Source of the DNA: Bacteroidales bacterium
GTDB taxonomy: Bacteria; Bacteroidota; Bacteroidia; Bacteroidales; P3
NCBI GenBank assembly: GCA_017443265.1
Contig: JAFSOU010000012.1
Span: 1 to 64,000 of the forward strand
Length of the DNA stretch: 64,000 nucleotides
Direction: 5' to 3'
Every line of letters begins with the position of its first letter. Position 1 is the first letter of the stretch. Below, one piece after another: positions 7,773 through 16,251 of this stretch. Below the pieces are notes generated by a model. That model did not search any database, was not told the origin of the DNA, and was given only the letters and a program-made list of their open reading frames with translations. A program made the translations under genes and the position numbers.

Positions 7773-9992
7773 ATGAAAAAAAACAGAATTACCAATATCG
7801 TTAAAACTGTGCTTCTTGTGCTGCTGATAGTGGCATTGGCGGCAGGAACAATAGTCGAGAAATACCACGGCAACGCCTTTGCCATGGAACATTTCTACTC
7901 TTCGCCGTGGTTTATCGGCATTCTGGCTATGGTGGCGGCGTTGTCCGTTGTGGAAATAGCCGTTCGCAAACTCTGGAAAACGCCCGCATTGCTGCTGATT
8001 TATTCTTCGGTGGTGGTGATTCTGGCAGGAGGGCTGTGCACCTACCTCTTTGGTCAGCACGGCCGCATGGAGCTTGCACCAGAACAGCCGTGCAACAGCT
8101 ACACGGTGGACGACGGCATTGCCAAAGAGCTGCCTTTCACCCTGACGTTGGACAAATTTGAGATGGTTCCCTATCCCGGCACCCACTCCCCTATGGATTT
8201 TGTGAGCCACGTAACAGTTTCCGGAAACGGAGCCTCCGCCGAAAAACACGTCATTTCGATGAACAACATCCTGAAAATGAATGGATACCGTTTCTATCAG
8301 GAAGATTTCGACGACAAAGGCGGCTCGGTGCTCAGTGTCTCGCACGACCCTGTCGGCATCGCCGTTATCTATTTTGGATTTGCTATGTTGTTGATAGGCT
8401 TGTTGTTGCTTATGTTTGTCAAAAACAGTCCGTTCCGAGCCATTTTCCGCGATATGCGAACAAAAACGGCGGCGGTGGCAGTGGTTTTGTTGCTTGCCTC
8501 GCAGGGCGTTTCCGCGCAGCGGGTGTTGCCCAAGCAAACTGCCGACAAAATGGGGCAGATGTGCGTTCTGTACAAAGGACGTATCTGTCCGTTGCAGACG
8601 TTGGCCAAGGATTTTACCACAAAACTCTGTGGCAAAGCTACTTACAAAGGATTTGCCCCCGAACAGGTACTCAGCGGGTGGATGTTCTATTATGACGACT
8701 GGAAAGACGAGCCAGTGTTCAAAATCAAAGGCAAGGAAGCGCAGCGGCTGCTCGGCATCGACGGACGCTGGGCCACGCTGGAGGATTTCACCGACGCTGT
8801 GGGAGAGCACCCTATCGCCAACGCCCTCAAGAACTTGGCTCCCTCCGACCCGTCGGCCAAGAACCTTCGCGCCGCCGACGAGAAATACAACCTTATTTCG
8901 ATGCTTTACAGCGGCAAACTGCTCAAGATTTTTCCGTTGCAGAGCCCGATGGGCGGCATTTCGTGGTACTCCCAGGCCGACGAGCTGCCCCCCACAATCA
9001 ACGACACCGCCGAATATCTTTTTATCCGCAAGTATATGAGCTATGCTCAGGAGCTGGTGGCTTTCGGCGATATGGAAGGGCTGGAGACGCTGTTTGCCAA
9101 GACCATCGCTTTTCAGCAGCAGCGTGCCGGCAGTGCTATGCCCTCACAAGGCAAGATGCGTGCCGAGCGTATGTACAACCGTCTGTCGTCGGGGCGATGG
9201 CTCGCGATGGCGTGCATAACCCTTGGCCTGCTGTTTTTCGCTTACTCGCTGTTCCGTATGGGACGCGGCAAGCCGATGCATCGATGGGTACGTGTGTGTG
9301 CCGTGCATTGGGTGGCGTTGCTCACAGCCTTTCTTATTATGATTTTTGTGCTGAAATGGATAGCCGGAGGACACGTCCCCATGGCCGGCGGTTTCGACAG
9401 CATGAACCTGATGGCCATCGCAATAGGCATTGTGGTGCTGGTGGCCTGCCGTCGTTACGAAACGGCGTTGCCTATAGGCATGATGGCAATGGGTTTTGTC
9501 CAGCTTGTGGCTATGATAGGCGGCTCCAACCCTCCGATAACCAACCTGATGCCCGTGCTGGCGTCGCCTTTGCTGAGTCTCCATGTGTCGGTGATAATGC
9601 TCGCCTACGCGATGTTCTTTTTTGTGATGTTCAACGGGGCGGGAGCCTTGCTGATAGGTTTAGGCAAAAATGTCAATGTTGAAGAGTTGCGCGGGCGAAT
9701 GCGTAAAATGAGTCTGCTGATGCTGTATCCCGCCGTTTTTCTGCTCGCTTTGGGCACGATAATAGGCTCGGTGTGGGCCAATGTGTCGTGGGGCAACTAC
9801 TGGGCGTGGGACCCCAAAGAGGTGTGGGCGTTGATAACATTGCTTGTGTATTCGGTGCCGCTGATGAGCCAGTTCAAGACACTGCAATACCCCAAGACGT
9901 TCCACATCTATTGCATTGTGGCATTTCTGAGTGTGGCGATAACCTATTTCGGTGTCAATCTGATACTTGGAGGGGTTCATGCGTATAATTGA
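7773..9992 (+). CDS. CcsBA-type (ResB-CcsA fusion) cytochrome c biogenesis protein
   Basis: This is a 739-residue inner-membrane protein. The N-terminal part (about 1-220) has three hydrophobic segments and a ResB/CcsB-like extracytoplasmic region. The middle (230-460) is a soluble loop bounded by membrane segments. The C-terminal part (about 475-739) is a CcsA/CcmC-type heme-handling domain with the tryptophan-rich WGNYWAWDPKE (about residues 674-684), a conserved His in LSLHVSVIM and a final GGVHAYN. System II cytochrome c synthases export heme and attach it to CxxCH motifs. It sits directly after the di-heme lipoprotein gene, which gives a likely client, and before the heme receptor. Confidence 0.88.
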   Translation: MKKNRITNIVKTVLLVLLIVALAAGTIVEKYHGNAFAMEHFYSSPWFIGILAMVAALSVVEIAVRKLWKTPALLLIYSSVVVILAGGLCTYLFGQHGRMELAPEQPCNSYTVDDGIAKELPFTLTLDKFEMVPYPGTHSPMDFVSHVTVSGNGASAEKHVISMNNILKMNGYRFYQEDFDDKGGSVLSVSHDPVGIAVIYFGFAMLLIGLLLLMFVKNSPFRAIFRDMRTKTAAVAVVLLLASQGVSAQRVLPKQTADKMGQMCVLYKGRICPLQTLAKDFTTKLCGKATYKGFAPEQVLSGWMFYYDDWKDEPVFKIKGKEAQRLLGIDGRWATLEDFTDAVGEHPIANALKNLAPSDPSAKNLRAADEKYNLISMLYSGKLLKIFPLQSPMGGISWYSQADELPPTINDTAEYLFIRKYMSYAQELVAFGDMEGLETLFAKTIAFQQQRAGSAMPSQGKMRAERMYNRLSSGRWLAMACITLGLLFFAYSLFRMGRGKPMHRWVRVCAVHWVALLTAFLIMIFVLKWIAGGHVPMAGGFDSMNLMAIAIGIVVLVACRRYETALPIGMMAMGFVQLVAMIGGSNPPITNLMPVLASPLLSLHVSVIMLAYAMFFFVMFNGAGALLIGLGKNVNVEELRGRMRKMSLLMLYPAVFLLALGTIIGSVWANVSWGNYWAWDPKEVWALITLLVYSVPLMSQFKTLQYPKTFHIYCIVAFLSVAITYFGVNLILGGVHAYN

Positions 9993-10065
9993 TAAAAAAA
10001 TAGTTTGTGTACCGATTAAGGCCATTGTAGAACACAAATAAAGATACATCCCTTCTAACAAAATA

Positions 10066-12204
10066 ATGAACAACATACATATAAAACCGCTATTATTGCT
10101 TTTCTTCGTTATACTTACGTTTTACGTGCAGGCGCAACGCACTGTAACAGGCACTGTTACCGACTCTGCCACTGGCGAGACCATGGTGGGCGTTACCGTG
10201 CGTGTGTGCGAGCTGAAAGGCAAGGGCACCGTTACCGACGCATCGGGGCGATACCGACTGCAACTGCCTGTGGGCAAGAGTCTTACCTTAGAAGTTTCGT
10301 ATGTGGGCTACGAGCCGAAGAAGAAAACCCTTTCGGCAAACGAGAAAGGGACGGTGGATTTTGCTATCCGTCAGAAAGCCAGCTTGTTGGATATGGTGGT
10401 GGTGACGGGCACCCGCACCCCTAAATTGCTCAAAGACGCCCCCATCGTAACCCGCGTAATCACCCACGAGGCGATAGAGATGCAGGACGCCACCGACATC
10501 CGCGATGTGCTGCAGACCGAGATGCCGGGGGTGGAGTTCAGTTATTCGATGGGACAGCAAGTGGTTAATATACAAGGTTTTGGTGGAAATTCGGTGCTGT
10601 TTTTGGTGGATGGAGAGCGGTTGGCGGGTGAGTCGGTGTTTGGCAACCTCGACTACAGTCGCCTGAACATGGACAACGTGGAGCGTGTGGAGATAGTGAA
10701 AGGTGCCGCCTCGTCGCTGTACGGCTCCGACGCCGTGGGCGGGGTGGTCAATATCATAACCCGCAACTCCGACGACCGCTGGAACCTGAACCTCAACACC
10801 CGCTATGCCTCGCACAACGAGCAACGCCACGGCGGCAAGCTGGGTTTCAAGGCCGGAGGGCTGAGCAGCATCACCAACGTGCAGTACAACTCGGCCGATG
10901 CCATCGCTTTCAGCAACGACGGCGATTTCGGAAGTCTGGCGGCACACCACTCGTGGAATTTCAAGGAGAAACTGACCTACGACATCGCCAACAGGCTGAA
11001 AATCACCGCAAAGGCAGGCTATTTCTTCCGCGAGCGGGAGTCGCAGACGATGGCCAACGAGCGTTACCGCGATTTCTGCGGTGGCGTTACGGCCGATTAT
11101 AACATCGACAGCAACAACAGCCTTTCGGCCGCCTACAATTTCGACCAGTACGACAAAAGCGACTACAACCTCACAAGTCTGCTCGACGTGCGCGACTACA
11201 GCAACGTCCAGAACTCGGTGCGGACGCTCTACAACCACACTTTTTCGGGCAACAACATACTCACCCTCGGCGGCGACTACCTGCACGACTACCTGATGAC
11301 CTACCAGTTTGCCGACAACGGCGCCAAATTCCAGCACACCGCCGACGTTTTCGCCCAGTACGACTGGAATCCCACCAAGAAACTCAACGTCATTGGCGGC
11401 CTGCGCTACGACTACTATTCCGACGCAGGCATGCACAGCCTTTCGCCCAAACTGGGGATGATGTACAAGTTCAAACACAGCTCGTTGCGGGCCTCGTACG
11501 CCAAAGGGTTCCGCGCACCGAAACTGAAGGAGATGTATATGAATTTCGACATGGCTAGCATCTTTATGATTTACGGCAATCCCGACCTGAAGCCCGAAAA
11601 GAGCCATAATTTCACCCTTGCCGCGGAATACACCAAAAACAGCTACAACCTTACGGTGATGGGTTTCTACAACAACGTTACCGACCGTATCGCCACGGCG
11701 TGGGACCGCGAGGTGCAGGGGCAGGTGTACGTAAATATGTCGCCTTTGCAGATTGCCGGCATCGATGCAAGTGCCTCGGCGCGATGGAGTTGCGGTTTGG
11801 GTGTGCGGCTGTCGTACGTCTATACCTACGAGCATATCGAGAAAGGGCAGCCGGAGCTGTCGTCGACACGTCCGCACACAGCCACCGTGCGGGTGGAATA
11901 TGGCAAAAAATGGCGCAAATACGGTTTCAACATCGCCTTGAACGGACGCATACTCAGCGCCGTTACCTGCGACGAATACACCTCGATGACCGACTACACG
12001 CAGACGGAGAAAGCCACCTACCCCGGCTACACCATCTGGAAACTGACGCTTTCGCAGAAGATTGCCAAAGCCATAACCCTCAACACCGCCATCGACAACC
12101 TTTTCAACTACGTGCCGGAATACTACTACAGCAACTCGCCAACCACCACGGGAACCACCTTCTCCGTGGGACTTTCGGTGGATGTGGAGAGACTGTTTAG
12201 ATAG
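10066..12204 (+). CDS. hmuR: TonB-dependent heme receptor, HmuR-like
   Basis: This is a 712-residue outer-membrane receptor. It has a signal peptide (residues 1-24, ending VQA), a carboxypeptidase-regulatory-like beta-sandwich (about 25-110), a plug domain (about 115-235, with VLFLVDGERLAG and LYGSDAVGGVVNI) and a barrel to the C-terminus (SVDVERLFR). FRAP (near 485) and NPDL (near 505) match the heme-receptor signature of HmuR-type proteins. The histidine usually found between them is absent: DMASIFMIYG, with Met496 where a His is expected. Heme as substrate is inferred from family and from HmuY and HmuS. The last 45 bases recur, diverged, at 22867-22911. Confidence 0.85.
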   Translation: MNNIHIKPLLLLFFVILTFYVQAQRTVTGTVTDSATGETMVGVTVRVCELKGKGTVTDASGRYRLQLPVGKSLTLEVSYVGYEPKKKTLSANEKGTVDFAIRQKASLLDMVVVTGTRTPKLLKDAPIVTRVITHEAIEMQDATDIRDVLQTEMPGVEFSYSMGQQVVNIQGFGGNSVLFLVDGERLAGESVFGNLDYSRLNMDNVERVEIVKGAASSLYGSDAVGGVVNIITRNSDDRWNLNLNTRYASHNEQRHGGKLGFKAGGLSSITNVQYNSADAIAFSNDGDFGSLAAHHSWNFKEKLTYDIANRLKITAKAGYFFRERESQTMANERYRDFCGGVTADYNIDSNNSLSAAYNFDQYDKSDYNLTSLLDVRDYSNVQNSVRTLYNHTFSGNNILTLGGDYLHDYLMTYQFADNGAKFQHTADVFAQYDWNPTKKLNVIGGLRYDYYSDAGMHSLSPKLGMMYKFKHSSLRASYAKGFRAPKLKEMYMNFDMASIFMIYGNPDLKPEKSHNFTLAAEYTKNSYNLTVMGFYNNVTDRIATAWDREVQGQVYVNMSPLQIAGIDASASARWSCGLGVRLSYVYTYEHIEKGQPELSSTRPHTATVRVEYGKKWRKYGFNIALNGRILSAVTCDEYTSMTDYTQTEKATYPGYTIWKLTLSQKIAKAITLNTAIDNLFNYVPEYYYSNSPTTTGTTFSVGLSVDVERLFR

Positions 12205-12332
12205 TTGAAAATTGATAGTTGAAAATTGATAGTTTTTTTTTGCTCTCCGCTTCGCTAACGAATCATTCAACGAATGATTATTGAGTGTTCTCCGCTCCCT
12301 TCGGTCGCTATCGAAAGGTTCACGGAACCTTT
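12205..12332. repeat. short tandem repeat plus mini-hairpin cluster
   Basis: Directly after the hmuR stop are two tandem copies of a 14-base unit related to AGTTGAAAATTGAT. Variable small hairpins follow: AATCATT/AATGATT around CAACG (12261-12279) and AAAGGTTC/GAACCTTT around ACG (12314-12332), with degenerate CGCTTCG- and CCCTTCGG-type ones between. Stem sequences differ but each is self-complementary. This is the same style as the array at 15982-16201 on the other side of the island. Confidence 0.55.
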
Positions 12333-12361
12333 CTTCATCACTATTCACCAATCACTAATCA

Positions 12362-12393
12362 CTTGCTTATATCAAATAAAAATCGTATCTTTG
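12362..12393 (+). promoter_or_regulatory. promoter at left edge of the AT-rich island
   Basis: TATCTTTG at 12386-12393 is a perfect -7 element, with CTTG at 12362-12365 some 20 bases upstream. A transcript would begin near 12400 and read through the hairpin RNA at 12489-12598 into the nuclease gene, leaving a leader of about 285 bases. Confidence 0.65.
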
Positions 12394-12488
12394 CACTCGT
12401 AAAAACCAATTAAAACAACATAACACAAAGTAAAACAGAAAGATAAAATATAACGACATATTAAACTAAGCGTTTTTGCTTTTCAACT

Positions 12489-12598
12489 ACTCCGAAATGT
12501 GGAAGTTTTAATGATGTAGCATTGAAGACAGCAGAGACGCCTGCGGTGATTACCGTGGGCTTTCTGTTTATGCTACGGGTTTTCCACAACCTCGGAGT
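12489..12598 (+). ncRNA. candidate structured RNA (110-base nested hairpin)
   Basis: One long hairpin is formed by nested complementary arms. 12489-12495 pairs with 12592-12598 (7 bp), 12498-12504 with 12582-12588 (7 bp), 12516-12522 with 12570-12576 (7 bp) and 12526-12531 with 12564-12569. The apical hairpin has GCC/GGC and CGGT/ACCG around GATT (12539-12560). It lies downstream of a promoter and in the leader of the nuclease gene, with a run of eight T at 12615-12622. It may be a regulatory leader, a free RNA or a MITE. A minus-strand ORF (12461-12649, 62 codons) covers it; because the stems explain the sequence, I treat that ORF as unlikely to be a gene. Confidence 0.55.
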
Positions 12599-12683
12599 AA
12601 ACAAGGGTTCACGGTTTTTTTTGTGAGGTTTAAAAAGCAGGACGCACATACAAAAGAATTCAGTTCAATCAAATATTACAAAC

Positions 12684-14237
12684 ATGAAAAAAATATCCCA
12701 AACAACGTGGAATCGTTACAAAGAAAGTACCGAAGGCAAAGAAACGATTACATTGTTTGAAAAATTGTGTTCAAAAGACTGCACAACACAGGAAATGCTT
12801 GATGCCGCACAACGCTTTAATCCTCAATTCTTCAATAATTTTAGTAAAAAAGAAATCGAAAACTGCTTGAAACCACTAGACTTTTTTGATCAAGTAATTG
12901 GAGAACAGTTGTCCGAGGTCGGAACGGTATTAAAAGAAACGGACGATTATTACGACTTTTATTTCGCTATTTTGCAATGCCTTACATCAGAAAATCCTGA
13001 TGAGGAATTTGATAAAATACCACAAGCCGGGTTTAAAATGTTATTAGGAGACAATATGTTTATGTCTTTGTTACTTTACGCATATATGCCAGATTTTTAC
13101 ATCCCGAATTTCTTTGTTATGCAATTTGCTTATTTACAAAGATTTGTCCAAAAATACGAAATGAAATTACCCGAAATACCAAATCGATCGGATTATCGAG
13201 AAAGATGCCTGTACTATTTGGATATGAACATAGCTCTAATTGATTTCGCAATTTACAATGGGATTAAGAAACCTTCTGAAATATGTGCTTTTATTTATGG
13301 ATGCGAAATGCCTGTAATTAAAGACGAGCTTGAAGCGGAATTCGACAAACCAATGCCGTCTGTTCCAGAACAAGCTTGGATTTTGGTTGGTAATTATGGT
13401 GATGGCGAAAAAGAGATGAAACACGGCTATTGGCAAGCTAACCAACTAACGGCAAAAGGCGATATTTTGCTTTTCTACGAAAAATCTCCTGTTAAAAAAC
13501 TCAATGCTGTTTATACCGCTTTGAGCGATGGGGTTGTGGATCCGTTTTTTCATTATTACTCAAACACTTACATTGGCAACAAGATAGTAATTCCTGATGA
13601 CAAAGCTATCACATTTGACGAGTTCAAAAATAGTGATTATTTCAAAAATCGTCCCAAGGAGGGCAATTTTGTAAGTAAAAATTTCCAAGATGTAAGCGGT
13701 TGGGCCGTTACTTCAGAAGATTATGCCGAAATTAAACGGATGCTTGAGGCAAAAGGCTACGACACTTCGCTGTTGCCAAACTTATACGAACCCAAAGTAA
13801 AGACAAACATAACAATAACTGACGAGAAAGATGTTGAAGATTTGTTATTGAAGCCACTTCTTGAACAGATGGGGTGGGAAAAAGATGTGGACTATTTTCA
13901 ACAGCTACCATTCCCAGCAGGCCACGGTACTACTAAACGTCCCGATTTTTGTCTTCACTTGACTGGTGAAGAAAGAAAACTCGGGGCAAAAGTTGTCATA
14001 GAGGTGAAAGAACTGATGAAAACTGCCAAGGATATTGATGAGACATATGAACAAGGGCTGACTTATGCAAAATGGGGTGAGGCACAAGTTCTGGTATTGT
14101 GTGACAGGGAACAAATTCGCATTTACGAACGAAACAAGGATGGTAAATTTGACGATAAAAAGTTTAGACGTTACCGTTGGGAAGAATTACAGAACTTGGA
14201 GAAATTTAATGAGTTAAAGCACGCTCTCGATATTTAA
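12684..14237 (+). CDS. EVE/PUA-like plus HsdR-type PD-(D/E)xK nuclease protein
   Basis: This is a 517-residue cytoplasmic protein with three parts. Residues 1-225 are helical and unrecognised. Residues about 228-355 resemble EVE/YTH-like (PUA superfold) readers: QAWILVGNYGDG, GDILLFYEKSP and FVSKNFQDVSGWAVT. Residues about 380-517 match the N-terminal nuclease of type I restriction HsdR: VEDLLLKPLLEQMGW, then RPDFCLHL (Asp421), VIEVKE (Glu440, Lys442) and YEQGLTYA. All PD-(D/E)xK residues are present. A base-modification-dependent restriction function is inferred from combining a modified-base reader fold with a nuclease; it is not shown. It is AT-rich relative to the heme genes, is preceded by the hairpin RNA and is followed by an ASCH gene. 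Confidence 0.65.
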   Translation: MKKISQTTWNRYKESTEGKETITLFEKLCSKDCTTQEMLDAAQRFNPQFFNNFSKKEIENCLKPLDFFDQVIGEQLSEVGTVLKETDDYYDFYFAILQCLTSENPDEEFDKIPQAGFKMLLGDNMFMSLLLYAYMPDFYIPNFFVMQFAYLQRFVQKYEMKLPEIPNRSDYRERCLYYLDMNIALIDFAIYNGIKKPSEICAFIYGCEMPVIKDELEAEFDKPMPSVPEQAWILVGNYGDGEKEMKHGYWQANQLTAKGDILLFYEKSPVKKLNAVYTALSDGVVDPFFHYYSNTYIGNKIVIPDDKAITFDEFKNSDYFKNRPKEGNFVSKNFQDVSGWAVTSEDYAEIKRMLEAKGYDTSLLPNLYEPKVKTNITITDEKDVEDLLLKPLLEQMGWEKDVDYFQQLPFPAGHGTTKRPDFCLHLTGEERKLGAKVVIEVKELMKTAKDIDETYEQGLTYAKWGEAQVLVLCDREQIRIYERNKDGKFDDKKFRRYRWEELQNLEKFNELKHALDI

Positions 14238-14303
14238 TTCAAAATGAGTAACTTGTAGTTATTAGAGTAAGCCATAGTAATATTGTTCATAAAAAACACA
14301 ACG

Positions 14304-14340
14304 TTGTACCGCGATGTGGTACAAGTGCTGTGTATTTTTG
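14304..14340 (+). promoter_or_regulatory. promoter with overlapping palindromic operator
   Basis: TATTTTTG at 14333-14340 is a -7 element. Upstream, TTGTACC (14304-14310) and GGTACAA (14318-14324) form a perfect 7-bp inverted repeat with a 7-base spacer that covers the expected -33 position. A dimeric repressor binding there would block the promoter. It lies 25 bases upstream of the ASCH reading frame. Confidence 0.55.
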
Positions 14341-14364
14341 CAGTGCAATTTGAATTTACAAACC

Positions 14365-14841
14365 ATGGAAAAACCGAACAAACAAAACACGCTTTACTTG
14401 ACAATTAAGCAGGTATATTTCGACCAGATTATGGATGGCACGAAAACCGAAGAATTCAGGGATATTTCACCCGCCACCTATAAAAAATACATAGAGTGCG
14501 ACGAAACTGGCGAACCATATTAAAACCTTACCGAGAAAGAGGCAGATTGGTATGGTGGTGATTTGCTATGTGCTTGTAAGAATGGTAAATTCCCCTTCAA
14601 GTTCAAGGAGTCAATCAAGTTTTTGAATCTTGCCGTTGGATACAACAATGTCAGGGATAGTGCCATAGTAGAAGTTGTTGATATCACACCTTTGATTGGC
14701 AGAAATCCTAAGGGTCAAGAACTGCGGTTTGATTTTGATAAGGAAGGGAAACCTGTATTGAATTCCCACGGAGCTTTCTGTATGTGGCAGGCAGTGTTCC
14801 ATCTTGGAAAAATAGTGGAAAAGAATATTGTGTCTAAATAA
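14365..14841 (+). pseudogene. ASCH-domain protein interrupted by an in-frame stop
   Basis: One reading frame runs 159 codons from ATG 14365, broken only by a TAA at 14521-14523 (codon 53). The first part reads LYLTIKQVYFDQIMDGTKTE, the start of an ASCH (PUA-like RNA/nucleotide-binding) domain. The second part continues without a shift through NLTEKEADWYGGDLL to AFCMWQAVFHLGKIVE. Together they have a normal ASCH length. A single nonsense change, a sequencing error or two separately translated halves (a TTG at 14563 could restart) are all possible. It starts at its own palindrome-covered promoter. Confidence 0.75.
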
Positions 14842-14843
14842 CT

Positions 14844-15302
14844 ATGCAAATGGAAAGAAATATTAGAATTGTAGCACGATGCATTTACTATAAGGCCGTC
14901 AGACCTTCTTGTGACATCGTGGAGATGGATTGGGACACATGGAGAGAATTTCTCTATGCCAAAGCGGATAGGCGTATAGATATTGTTATTAATCTTACAG
15001 GTAAAGAATCCATAAGAGGTTGTGTGAGGGAACTGACGTGGATTAGACTTGATGAATGCATTGAAGTAACAATAAAAAAGACGGTTTCGCGAGAAACTCC
15101 CAAACAAAAACACACCAAAGAAGAAATCGAACAATGCCGTAAAGAAGTTATTGAAGAAATAACGAAGGTGAATTATAAAGAAATAAGTACAAAAGAGAAA
15201 CAAGATGAGATTGATAGAATAAAGAAAAGCCCAGATTTTGTTCTAAATCAAATATTGGACTATTCGTCTCCCGAAATCTATGTATATTATCTTTTTTTAT
15301 AA
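14844..15302 (+). CDS. hypothetical protein, charged
   Basis: This is a 152-residue cytoplasmic protein starting two bases after the ASCH frame (ATG CAA ATG; the second ATG two codons on is an alternative). Residues 1-75 look globular, with repeated Arg/Ile-rich strands. Residues 80-125 are strongly charged (Lys/Glu) and probably helical. I recognise no family. Tight spacing suggests co-transcription with the ASCH gene and the following unknown gene. It is AT-rich like the rest of the island. Confidence 0.6.
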   Translation: MQMERNIRIVARCIYYKAVRPSCDIVEMDWDTWREFLYAKADRRIDIVINLTGKESIRGCVRELTWIRLDECIEVTIKKTVSRETPKQKHTKEEIEQCRKEVIEEITKVNYKEISTKEKQDEIDRIKKSPDFVLNQILDYSSPEIYVYYLFL

Positions 15303-15316
15303 TTTGAAAGAAAAAA

Positions 15317-15958
15317 ATGAAATTAAACACTTCTAAATTATATCTTAGCGATAATCTCCAATGCCTTCCACCAAGGGAAGAGGAAATCAAACGTATCGTT
15401 TCAGATATGGAAGTGCTTATGCCCGACAAACTCTTTATAGATATTGAAGGTCCAGAATTTGGCTGGTTGGATGTTTCTTTCAATGTGAAAGGCAAAAAGC
15501 CTTTCCCATTCAGTATTAGCGACGTGTTTCCACCATTTCGGAATCTTCGCGCATGGATGGAGGATTTAGCCAACTACTCTTCTATACCTTCGAAAAGCAT
15601 CGTTATAGATTGTGAACGATATTCGGTTCTGTTGTCCTATAATTATTTGGGTGATGTTGAGACTGATAAAGATGTAAAGCCTATAGCATTGATTCAATTG
15701 GGGTCAGATGTTGAGGGAACAGAACATTCGTCAAAATACGAAAGATTTATTCAATTCGTCGTTCCTATACAATGGTTTGTTCCGATGCTTTATAATAATT
15801 TAAAAGACTATTGTTATACCAATCGTCGCACATTCTGGAAAAACTGGCGTCTCCCACATAGCGATAGTTTTGAGTTCCGTACCTTTATACGCTCCATAGA
15901 ATCAAAAAAGTTGGAACAGAGATTTTTAGATTGGGAGAGGTGGGAGAAAAACAGATAG
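15317..15958 (+). CDS. hypothetical protein
   Basis: This is a 213-residue protein, 14 bases after the previous gene and in the same AT-rich unit. It begins MKLNTSKLYLSDNLQCLPP and has no signal peptide or membrane segment. It is rich in aromatic residues, including repeated Trp in the last 40 residues. I recognise no family. With the preceding gene it forms the tail of the island's putative operon, just before the hairpin array. Confidence 0.6.
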   Translation: MKLNTSKLYLSDNLQCLPPREEEIKRIVSDMEVLMPDKLFIDIEGPEFGWLDVSFNVKGKKPFPFSISDVFPPFRNLRAWMEDLANYSSIPSKSIVIDCERYSVLLSYNYLGDVETDKDVKPIALIQLGSDVEGTEHSSKYERFIQFVVPIQWFVPMLYNNLKDYCYTNRRTFWKNWRLPHSDSFEFRTFIRSIESKKLEQRFLDWERWEKNR

Positions 15959-15981
15959 TTCCTTCGCAAAAACATTGGCAA

Positions 15982-16201
15982 GCTCTCTTCGAGAGCCATT
16001 TTATCCGTTCATTAAGCACCCCACACGGCAGTGTGGGGTTAGCTTTGGATACTCTCTTCGAAAGATTTTTTCCGCTCTCGTAGAGAGTGAAGAAACATCC
16101 AGTGGATGTTTCGATAGCACGAAGTGCGGAGAATACAATAACACCACAAGGAAGTGTGGTGAAAACAAAGAAACACAGAAATAAGGCTCTCGGAGAGAGC
16201 C
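15982..16201. repeat. array of seven mini-hairpins
   Basis: There are at least seven short palindromes in 220 bases, each with a different stem and a short loop. GCTCTC/GAGAGC around TTC (15982-15996); CCCCACAC/GTGTGGGG around GGCA (16019-16038); CTCTC/GAGAG around GTA (16075-16087); AAACATCC/GGATGTTT around AGT (16093-16111); GCAC/GTGC around GAA (16117-16127); ACCACA/TGTGGT (16143-16160); GGCTCTC/GAGAGCC around GGA (16185-16201). Loops resemble those of the inverted-repeat elements at 32312, 39612 and 52469. No coding pattern is seen here. Confidence 0.65.
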
Positions 16202-16251
16202 CCCATAAAAATGTTCAAGGGATAAAAGTGTTGCGCAAAGACAGCATTTTT

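Noticed and set aside
10288-12351. 687-codon minus-strand ORF over hmuR
   Set aside because: Antisense of a complete TonB receptor. Length results from codon bias in GC-rich Bacteroidales genes; no start signal or motif.
12461-12649. 62-codon minus-strand ORF (ending near SLKLPHFGVVEKQKRLV)
   Set aside because: It coincides with nested perfect stems that explain the sequence as RNA or a MITE. Kept as a check in the RNA finding rather than called as a gene.
15982-16201. Possible CRISPR array
   Set aside because: The palindromes are not copies of one repeat, spacing is irregular and no cas genes are in the window.
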